DNA from: Asanoa ferruginea | GTDB lineage: Bacteria > Actinomycetota > Actinomycetes > Mycobacteriales > Micromonosporaceae | Assembly: GCF_003387075.1 (NCBI RefSeq) | Contig: NZ_QUMQ01000001.1 | Span: forward strand, 8,556,001 to 8,620,000 | Direction: 5' to 3' | DNA: 64,000 bases | Shown: positions 54,304 to 61,004 of the stretch, piece by piece | Layout: each line of letters opens with the position of its first letter | How positions within the stretch are numbered: the stretch's first letter is position 1 | Notes under the pieces: model-generated | What the model was told of the DNA's origin: nothing | What the model saw: the letters and a program-made list of their open reading frames with translations, nothing else | The model's database searches: none | Position numbers and translations under genes: made by a program

Positions 54304-55219
54304 CTGCTGGCACCCCCAGATAGGCGGCGATCACCTTCGGGTTGTCGCGGACCTCGGCCGGCGAACCCTCGGCGATCTTCTTGCCGAACTCGAGCACCAC
54401 GATCCGGTCGGTGACGCCCATGACCAGGCGCATGTCGTGCTCGATGAGCAGCACGGTGACGCCGGTGCCGCGGATGTCGCGGATCAGCTGGAGCAGCGAG
54501 TCTTTCTCGGCCGGGTTGAAGCCGGCCGCCGGCTCGTCGAGGCAGAGCAAGGCCGGGCTGGTCGCCAGCGCGCGGGCGATCTCCAGCCGCCGCTGCTCAC
54601 CGTAGGAGAGGTTGCGGGCCGCCTCGCCGTGCCGGCGGATGCCGACGAAGTCGAGCAGCTCGTGTGACCGCTCCCGACCGCTGCGCTCCTCCTGCCAGTA
54701 ACGCGGCAGCCGCAGCAGGGCACTGGGCACGCTCGTCTTGTGGTGCGCGTCGGCGCCCACCATCACGTTTTCCAGCGCGGTCATCTCGGGGAACAACCGG
54801 ATGTTCTGGAACGTGCGGGCGATGCCCAGCTGGGTGATCTTGTAGCGGGCGCGGCCGCTCAGCTTCTTGCCCTGGAACCGGATCTCGCCCGAGGTCGGGG
54901 CGTAGACGCCGGTCATGGCGTTGAAGCAGGTGGTCTTGCCGGCGCCGTTGGGGCCGATCAGACCGAGGATCTCGCCCTCGTAGAGGTTGAAGTTGACCTG
55001 GTCGAGCGCGACGACGCCGCCGAAGCGGAGCGTCACGTTGTCGACCTCGAGCAGGGCCTTGCGCCCCGCCAGGTCGGTCGGTGCCGGGTGCGCGGTCGAG
55101 TCGCCGGTCGGCGGCTCGGCCGGCACGCCGACCGTGGTGCGGGCGTCGGGCGCCGCGTCGCGTTCGCTGGTGACGTCGCGCTCGCTGGCGTCCTGCGGCT
55201 CCGGAGGCGTCTCAGGCAC
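54293..55219 (-). CDS. livG: Branched-chain amino acid ABC transporter ATPase LivG
   Basis: A 308-residue ATPase: Walker A GPNGAGKTT, signature LSYGEQRRLEIARAL, Walker B LLCLDEPAAGFNP, the LivG variant. The GTG at 55219 overlaps the end of livM. The N-terminus carries about 55 extra residues rich in Pro, Glu and Asp before the usual start (ALLEVDNVTLRFGG), longer than in E. coli LivG and probably disordered. A later start would remove this tail but no better ribosome binding site is seen. Confidence 0.94.
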   Translation of the reverse strand: MPETPPEPQDASERDVTSERDAAPDARTTVGVPAEPPTGDSTAHPAPTDLAGRKALLEVDNVTLRFGGVVALDQVNFNLYEGEILGLIGPNGAGKTTCFNAMTGVYAPTSGEIRFQGKKLSGRARYKITQLGIARTFQNIRLFPEMTALENVMVGADAHHKTSVPSALLRLPRYWQEERSGRERSHELLDFVGIRRHGEAARNLSYGEQRRLEIARALATSPALLCLDEPAAGFNPAEKDSLLQLIRDIRGTGVTVLLIEHDMRLVMGVTDRIVVLEFGKKIAEGSPAEVRDNPKVIAAYLGVPADAA

Positions 55220-56402
55220 CGACCATCGCCTCCTTCTCGCGATCCTTGATTTCGGCGGCACGCCGCCGGTTGGGCCACAACCCCTGTGGTCGGAAGATCA
55301 TGACCACGATGAGGATGATGCCGAAGAACAGATAACGCAGGTTGGTCGCGCTGACGTCGTAGGGCTCGCCGGCGATGCGCACCTGCTCCGGCAGACCGAA
55401 CACGTCACCGATCGAACGGAGCCACTCCGGCACGTAGATGACCAGGAAGCCGCCCAGGATCGCGCCGAAGATGTTGCCGGCGCCGCCGAGCAGCACTGCG
55501 GCGAGCACCAGGATCGACTGCTCCAGCCGGAACGTCGACGAGTTGACGAAGTTGGCCTGGCCGGCCCACAGCGCTCCGGAGAAGCCGCCGATGCCGGCGC
55601 CCATCGCGAACGCCCAGATCTTGAACTTGTAGGTCGGCACGCCCATCAGCTCGGCCGCGTCCTCGTCTTCCCGGATCGCGACCCAGGCGCGGCCGACCCG
55701 GCTGCGGACCAGGTTGCGGATCAGGAAAACCATGCCGATGATCACGGTCAGCACCAGCCAGTAATAGGGCTTGGCGTCGAACGCGAAGATCGGCTTGCCG
55801 CCGCTGGAGCCCGGCGGGTGGGCGATCTGGGTGATGCCCCGGTCGCCGTTGAAGATCCAGTCGTTCTGTTGCGCCACGATCCGGATCATCTCGGCGAAGC
55901 CAAGTGTCACGATCGCCAGATAGTCACCGCGCAATCTCAGCACGGGCCAGCCGAGGATGACGCCGGCCAGCAGCGACAGGGCGATCGCCAGTGGCAGCGC
56001 CACCAGCCACGGCCACGGGCTGTCGAGCCAGTTGTATTCCGTGAAGATCTTGCTCGTGGGCGAGGTCAGCGTCGCGACCGTGTAGGCGCCGACGGCGAAG
56101 AAGCCGAAGAAGCCGAGGTCGAGCAGGCCGGCGTAGCCGACGACGATGTTGAGGCCCAGCGCCAGCAGGATGTAGTAGCCGCACTGGAACAGCACCGTCG
56201 CCATGTCGTTGCGCGTGGTGTAGAGAGGGATGTATTCGCCGAGCGGCAGGCCCAGGTATTCGTAGAAACCCTTGTTGGGCAGGGCGTAGAGGAACACGAT
56301 GAAGACCACGATCAGGCCGATCTTGCTGGCCTTCGGCAGGCGGTCCCAACGCTGGCTCATGCCGCTGCGGAAGCCGCGCCACCGGGTACGAAGGTCGGTC
56401 AT
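55212..56402 (-). CDS. livM: Branched-chain amino acid ABC transporter permease LivM
   Basis: A 396-residue permease with about ten membrane segments, with GLNIVVGYAGLLDLGFFGFFAVGAY and the cytoplasmic coupling region RVGRAWVAIREDEDAAELMG. The C-terminal GGAGNIFGAILGGF is typical. Starts in the overlap with livH (ATGA-type, 56399-56402). Confidence 0.95.
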   Translation of the reverse strand: MTDLRTRWRGFRSGMSQRWDRLPKASKIGLIVVFIVFLYALPNKGFYEYLGLPLGEYIPLYTTRNDMATVLFQCGYYILLALGLNIVVGYAGLLDLGFFGFFAVGAYTVATLTSPTSKIFTEYNWLDSPWPWLVALPLAIALSLLAGVILGWPVLRLRGDYLAIVTLGFAEMIRIVAQQNDWIFNGDRGITQIAHPPGSSGGKPIFAFDAKPYYWLVLTVIIGMVFLIRNLVRSRVGRAWVAIREDEDAAELMGVPTYKFKIWAFAMGAGIGGFSGALWAGQANFVNSSTFRLEQSILVLAAVLLGGAGNIFGAILGGFLVIYVPEWLRSIGDVFGLPEQVRIAGEPYDVSATNLRYLFFGIILIVVMIFRPQGLWPNRRRAAEIKDREKEAMVGA

Positions 56403-57349
56403 GCGCGGGCCCTCCCGAGCGACTCGCCCAACAGGCCGGTCGGGCGGAACATCAGAAGCAGGATCAGCACGAGGAACCCGATGAAGTCACGGAAGTTCGT
56501 GCCGAACACCGCCGAGCCGTAGTTTTCGACCAGGCCGAGCAGGATCCCGCCGAGGGCGGCGCCACGCAGGTTGCCGATGCCGCCGAGCACGGCGGCCGCG
56601 AACGCCTTGAGGCCGATCAGGAAGCCGACGTTGAAGCGGGTGCTGGCCGCCTTCATGTCGGACATCACCGCCGCGACGCCGGCCATCAGGCCGCCGATGA
56701 GGAAGACCAGGAGGATCACGCGGTTCTTGTTGACACCCATCAGGGCGGCCGTGTTGCCGTCTTGCGCCACGGCCCGGATGCCACGCCCGAAGCGGGTGTG
56801 CTGCACGAACCAGTCGAGCCCGATCATCGCGAGGATCGCGACGGCCAGCGTCGAGATCTGGAGCGGGGTCAGCGACCACCCACCCAGGTTGATGACCGGG
56901 TCGGTCGGCAGCATGGCCGGCACGCCGAACTGGCGGCGGTTGGTGAACGCGCCCATGCCCTCGGAGAGCACGAAGGACGCGCCGATGGCGGTGATCAGGA
57001 AGGCGAGGGGTGGTGCGTTGCGCGCCCGCAGTGGCCGGTAGGCGGTCACCTCGACGAGCATCGCGAACATTCCACAGAGGATCGCGGCCACCACGATCGC
57101 GAGGGCGATCAGACCGAGTGCCTCACCGAGGGACGGTCGGGCCGAGTTGGCGTCGAAACCGAACGCCGACCAGGTCCAGATGGCACCGAAGGTGCCGATC
57201 ATGAAGACGTCGGAGTGCGCGAAGTTGATCAGGCGCAGCACGCCGTAGACGAGCGTGTATCCGAGCGCGACGAGTGCGTAGATCGCGCCCTGGGTCAACC
57301 CGGTGATCGTCAGCACCGGGAAACCATGGATCAAGTCATTGAATTGCAA
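56399..57349 (-). CDS. livH: Branched-chain amino acid ABC transporter permease LivH
   Basis: A 316-residue permease with about eight membrane segments. GLTQGAIYALVALGYTLVYGVLRLINFAHSDVFMIG is the family start, FGRGIRAVAQDGNTAALMGVN the coupling loop, GIGNLRGAALGGILLG the late segment. About 150 bases separate it from livK, including a hairpin that may lower its expression relative to the binding protein. Confidence 0.95.
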   Translation of the reverse strand: MQFNDLIHGFPVLTITGLTQGAIYALVALGYTLVYGVLRLINFAHSDVFMIGTFGAIWTWSAFGFDANSARPSLGEALGLIALAIVVAAILCGMFAMLVEVTAYRPLRARNAPPLAFLITAIGASFVLSEGMGAFTNRRQFGVPAMLPTDPVINLGGWSLTPLQISTLAVAILAMIGLDWFVQHTRFGRGIRAVAQDGNTAALMGVNKNRVILLVFLIGGLMAGVAAVMSDMKAASTRFNVGFLIGLKAFAAAVLGGIGNLRGAALGGILLGLVENYGSAVFGTNFRDFIGFLVLILLLMFRPTGLLGESLGRARA

Positions 57350-57452
57350 CAGGTTCTCCCGGGAGATCCTTCAGTCAAGGCAGATGCGGCCGGGGCTTGC
57401 GCGCCCGGCCGCACCGGCAATGGGTTGACGCGACCGTCTTGCCTGATGAGAA

Positions 57453-57488
57453 GAGCCGGCTCGGGAAGGGGTGCTGCCGAGCCGGCTC
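57453..57488 (-). terminator. Hairpin between livK and livH, partial terminator
   Basis: GAGCCGGCTCGG (57453-57464) pairs with CCGAGCCGGCTC (57477-57488), a 12-bp perfect stem with a 12-base loop, 9 bases after the livK stop. In binding-protein-first operons such hairpins let the binding protein be made in excess over the membrane components. Confidence 0.75.
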
Positions 57489-57497
57489 AACCATGGA

Positions 57498-58664
57498 TCA
57501 GGCCTTCGGGATCTCCTTGTCCGGCGCCCAGGCGCCGTCCTTGGCGACGTAGGCCCAGACGCGAACCTGGGTCGGGTCGAGCTCGCCCTTGGCGTCCCAC
57601 TTGTAGGTGACACCGGTGGCCGAGCCGGCCTTGTTGTAGCTCGTCAGGAAGGCCTGGATGTCGGCGCGGGTCGACTTACCCTCGCCGATGGCCTCGAGGA
57701 AGATGTTGGTGAGGTCGTAGGCAACGTCGGCGTAGACACCCGGAGCGGCGTTGTATTCCGCCTGGAAGTCCTGCACGAAGGTGCCCTTGGCGGTGGTCGC
57801 CGGGGCGCACGGGCAAGTAGCGACCGCACCCTCCACGTCGGCCTTACCGGTCACCGACAGCATGTTGGCGTCGTAGATGCCGTCGCCACCAACGAAGGTG
57901 CCCTTGTAGCCAGCGGCCCGAAGCTGCTTGAGGAACGGGCTGGCCTCCTCGGTGTAACCGCCGTAGAAGAGCGCGGTGGCACCGCTCGAGGTCACCTTGG
58001 TGACGATGGCGCTGAAGTCCTGCTGGTTGTCGGTCGCCTTGTCGGTCGCCGTCACCAGCGGGCCGAGCGCCTTCTTGACCTCGTCGGCCAGGCCGGCACC
58101 GTAGGCCGACTGGTCGTCGACGACGAACACCTTCTGGGCGTTGAGGCCCTTGATGTAGGCCGCCGCCGCCGGGCCCTGCGAGAAGTCGTTGCCGACGCCG
58201 CGGTGGAAGATGGTCCAGCTGTTGTCGGCCAGGCTCGGCCGGGTCGCGGACTGGGTGATGACCGGCAGGCCAGCCTGCTGGAAGATCGGGTTGGCGGTCT
58301 CCGACTCACCGGAGAACGCCGGGCCGACCATCGCCACGACCTTGGTGTCGCCGACCGCGCTGGTGGCCAGACCGCCGGCGAGCTCCGGCTTGCCCTGCGA
58401 GTCATAGGGCTGGATCGAGACCTTGCAGTCAGCGTGCTTCGCGTTGTATTGCTTCACCGCCATGTCGGCGGCCTGCTTGCCAGGGAGCACCAGACCGGAG
58501 TCAGCGGCGGAAAGCGCGCCGAAGAAGCCGATCTTGAGGTCGCACACCTTGCCGGCCTCGGTGCTGCCGGATCCGCCCTCGTCCTGCTTACATGCGGCCG
58601 CGCCGCCCATGACGAGTGCCGCAAGCGCGACCCCGCCGATAGCGCGTACGAAAATCTGCCTCAA
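57498..58664 (-). CDS. livK: Branched-chain amino acid ABC transporter substrate-binding lipoprotein
   Basis: A 388-residue periplasmic-type binding protein of the LivK/LivJ class: DLKIGFFGALSAADSGLVLPGKQAADMAV, VAMVGPAFSGES and the FVVDDQSAYGAGLADEV hinge region. The signal peptide ends ALVMGGAAAC, whose Cys is lipidated. A TTG start at 58664 has AAGGGG at 8 bases and gives RQIFVRAIGG at the start; an ATG at 58688 would add eight residues. It delivers branched-chain or related amino acids to LivHM. Confidence 0.92.
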   Translation of the reverse strand: MRQIFVRAIGGVALAALVMGGAAACKQDEGGSGSTEAGKVCDLKIGFFGALSAADSGLVLPGKQAADMAVKQYNAKHADCKVSIQPYDSQGKPELAGGLATSAVGDTKVVAMVGPAFSGESETANPIFQQAGLPVITQSATRPSLADNSWTIFHRGVGNDFSQGPAAAAYIKGLNAQKVFVVDDQSAYGAGLADEVKKALGPLVTATDKATDNQQDFSAIVTKVTSSGATALFYGGYTEEASPFLKQLRAAGYKGTFVGGDGIYDANMLSVTGKADVEGAVATCPCAPATTAKGTFVQDFQAEYNAAPGVYADVAYDLTNIFLEAIGEGKSTRADIQAFLTSYNKAGSATGVTYKWDAKGELDPTQVRVWAYVAKDGAWAPDKEIPKA

Positions 58665-58870
58665 GGCTGAAGCCCCTTCTCCATCCATCAGCCCGCCGTC
58701 GCGGGCCAGGAGGTTGCAACGACGAACCGGACCGTTCACCCGGTCTGGGCCGGGACGTTATCCCACTACAGCGACCAACGTAAGGCCTCACTAGGCGCGT
58801 TGACGCAACCGTTACTTAGGGTGTCGGAATTGGCCCGCGTGGTGTCACAGTCGACGGTCGTCGGCCGAGG

Positions 58871-60076
58871 TCACGGCCGAGGAAACTGGCTCACCCAGGC
58901 GGTGCTGGCGGTGCCGTCGTCGGCCAGCAGCACCAAAGTCTGGCCAGAACCACCGACCGCCGTGGCCGTCGTGCCGCCCGGTCCGACTTGGACAGGGGTG
59001 GCCACGCTCTGCCACTCCTTACCGCCAAGATCCGCTGTCCACAACCGATGGCCGTCAGCTCCCGTGGTGGCCGCGACCAGCCGGGACGCCCCATCGAGCA
59101 CGGTAACAGCATCGATGCCCGAAATGACGCCAGCACCGGTGGCACCGAACCGGCTCGCGCCGGACCAGCCGCCCGCGCCGGCCGCGTCGCCGCGCCAGGC
59201 CGCGAAAGCGCTGCCAGCAACGCCGACGGCGACGATCCCATCGGGGGTACGGACCACCCGCTGCGCCTCTTCGTCGTCGGGCGTCCCAGGAAGTGGGACG
59301 CGGGTCCAGGCGCGCGCGTCGGCCGAGGTCCACACGAACGGATCGCGGTCGATCCGCCCCTTCGGCCGGCCGCCACCCACAACCACCCACCCGGCCGGCA
59401 CCGCGACGGCGTCCTGCGCGGAGGTGCCCAACTCCGGGGTGCTGGCCAGCGGGGCCACGTCTTCGTGGATGGTGAACAGGGTCGCGTCGGGCGAGGTCCA
59501 GACCGTCGCGCCGCCCGCCCGGTTGCCGGCCAGCAGCCAGCCGCCCGGCCCGCCGCCGGCGATCCGGTTGGTGCTGACCTGGCGCCCGCCGCCGTAGAGC
59601 TCGAAATCGGTGGAGGGTACGGCGACCAGCGTGCCGTCGGCCCTGGAGTAGAAGGTGCGCACCCGCGGGTTGCCGTGCGCGCCCCCGGTCTTCGCGCCGA
59701 TCGCGGCGAGCCGCCCGTCGAAGCAGCCGAGCGCGTAGAGCACGCTGCGGATCGCGTAGTAGTCGGAGACGGTGTCGATCGGCACCGGGGCCCAGCCGGT
59801 CGCGGCGGCCGCGTCGGTGGTGGACCAGAGCGCCGGCCGGGTGTCACCCGCGGGGGTGGCGACGCCGCCGGCGACGTACCACCTGGATCCGCACCTGATC
59901 GTGTCGCGGACCAGGTTGCGGCCCGCGGCGCCGGGCGGCGCGGGCAGCGTCAGCTGTTTCCACTGTGGATGCACGGGCTCCGGCGGGGCCGGCGCGGTGC
60001 CGCCCGAGTCGCAGGCGGCCAGCAGGAGCAGCAGCGCGATCGCCACGAACCGACGTGGCCGGGAGGAGCCGGGCAT
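58871..60076 (-). CDS. Lipoprotein with beta-propeller-like repeats, function unknown
   Basis: A 401-residue lipoprotein: signal FVAIALLLLLAACDSG with lipidated Cys22. The rest contains repeated short strands ending in Trp (WYVAGG, LWSTTDAAA, VWTSPDATLF, VWTSADARAW, LWTADLGGKEW), the pattern of sialidase- or BNR-type propeller blades (S/T-x-D-x-G-x-x-W-like). Catalytic sialidase residues were not recognised. No genomic context helps. Confidence 0.8.
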   Translation of the reverse strand: MPGSSRPRRFVAIALLLLLAACDSGGTAPAPPEPVHPQWKQLTLPAPPGAAGRNLVRDTIRCGSRWYVAGGVATPAGDTRPALWSTTDAAAATGWAPVPIDTVSDYYAIRSVLYALGCFDGRLAAIGAKTGGAHGNPRVRTFYSRADGTLVAVPSTDFELYGGGRQVSTNRIAGGGPGGWLLAGNRAGGATVWTSPDATLFTIHEDVAPLASTPELGTSAQDAVAVPAGWVVVGGGRPKGRIDRDPFVWTSADARAWTRVPLPGTPDDEEAQRVVRTPDGIVAVGVAGSAFAAWRGDAAGAGGWSGASRFGATGAGVISGIDAVTVLDGASRLVAATTGADGHRLWTADLGGKEWQSVATPVQVGPGGTTATAVGGSGQTLVLLADDGTASTAWVSQFPRP

Positions 60077-60109
60077 GGATCACAGCATGCCGCCGGACGC
60101 GGCGACGGG

Positions 60110-60736
60110 CTACCCCGCGTCGGTCGGGGTCTCCGCGGCCGGGCCGCCGGCGCCCTCGGCCACGATGCGGTCGGCGACCTCGCGCATGGTCATCCGGTGG
60201 TCCATCGCGGTGCGCTGGATCCACTTGAAGGCCTGTGGCTCGGTCATCCCGTAGGTCGTCATCAACGCGCCCTTGGCCCGCTCGACGCTCTTGCGGGTCT
60301 CCAGCCGGTCGGCCAGACCCGCGACCTCCGACTCGAGCGAGGAGATCTCGGAGTAGCGGGACAGCGCGATCTCGATCGCCGGCACCAGGTCGCTCTTCTG
60401 GAACGGCTTGACCAGGTAGGCCATCGCGCCCGCGGCGCGCGCCCGCTCGACCAGGTCGCGCTGGCTGAACGCGGTCAGGATGATGACCGGCGCGATCCGG
60501 CCGCCGGCGATCCGCTCGGCGGCGGCGAGCCCATCCATGATCGGCATCTTGATGTCGAGGATGACCAGATCGGGCTTGAGGTCCTCGGCCAACCGCACCG
60601 CGGTCTCGCCGTCGGCGGCCTCGCCGACCACGTCATAGCCCTCTTCGACGAGCATCTCCGCCAGGTCGAGCCGGATGAGCGCCTCGTCCTCGGCGATCAG
60701 CACGCGCCGACGTTCGGCAGTCTGCGACTCGCCCAC
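60110..60736 (-). CDS. pdtaR: ANTAR-domain response regulator, PdtaR type
   Basis: A 208-residue regulator: receiver domain with phospho-acceptor Asp61 (VILDIKMPIMDG) followed by an ANTAR domain (VERAKGALMTTYGMTEPQAFKWIQRTAMDHRMTMREVADRI). ANTAR domains bind paired hairpins in nascent RNA and prevent termination. The order and neighbourhood match M. tuberculosis Rv1626 (PdtaR), which controls ethanolamine/iron-linked and other transcripts. The partner kinase is not in the window. Confidence 0.92.
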   Translation of the reverse strand: MGESQTAERRRVLIAEDEALIRLDLAEMLVEEGYDVVGEAADGETAVRLAEDLKPDLVILDIKMPIMDGLAAAERIAGGRIAPVIILTAFSQRDLVERARAAGAMAYLVKPFQKSDLVPAIEIALSRYSEISSLESEVAGLADRLETRKSVERAKGALMTTYGMTEPQAFKWIQRTAMDHRMTMREVADRIVAEGAGGPAAETPTDAG

Positions 60737-60803
60737 GAAGCCTCTCCCCAGGTGTGCAATCCGCGACCGGCCTGTCCGGTGTCGCGCCCCTTAGCGTAGT
60801 GGG

Positions 60804-60809
60804 TAGTCT
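60804..60809 (+). promoter_or_regulatory. Candidate -10 element for the tRNA gene
   Basis: TAGTCT lies 27 bases before the tRNA 5' end, in GTAGTGGGTAGTCTGAAC. No good -35 at the right spacing was seen. Assigned by position only. Confidence 0.35.
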
Positions 60810-60835
60810 GAACGCACTTCACCCGCGCGGTGTCG

Positions 60836-60911
60836 GTCCCCGTAGCCCAATGGCAGAGGCACGGAGCTCAAACCTCCGACAGTGTCGGTTCGAATCCGAC
60901 CGGGGGCACCA
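60836..60911 (+). tRNA. tRNA with anticodon CAA (leucine by code) but class I fold
   Basis: A 76-base tRNA with encoded CCA. The acceptor stem GTCCCCG pairs with CGGGGGC (one G-T pair), D-stem GCC/GGC, anticodon stem CGGAG/CTCCG with loop CTCAAAC, so the anticodon is CAA, and T-stem GTCGG/CCGAC with loop TTCGAAT. T8, T33, T54-T55-C56 and A73 are all present. The variable loop is only ACAGT (5 bases), whereas normal leucine tRNAs have a long variable arm. By anticodon it should read UUG. Lies 93 bases before a glycyl-tRNA synthetase gene. Confidence 0.85.
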
Positions 60912-61004
60912 CTGGCCCCATTGGCCCCAGGTGTCGCCGCCCGAAAGGGCTCGCCCGCCACCTGCGTAGGCTTGACGGGACAAATCCCCACCAAGGAGTC
61001 ATCG

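Noticed and set aside
60882-61004. Upstream extension of glyS
   Set aside because: It overlaps the tRNA and lacks similarity; ATG 61005 has AAGGAG at the right distance.
60912-61004. T-box riboswitch before glyS
   Set aside because: The gap is only 93 bases and no T-box sequence or specifier stem was seen.
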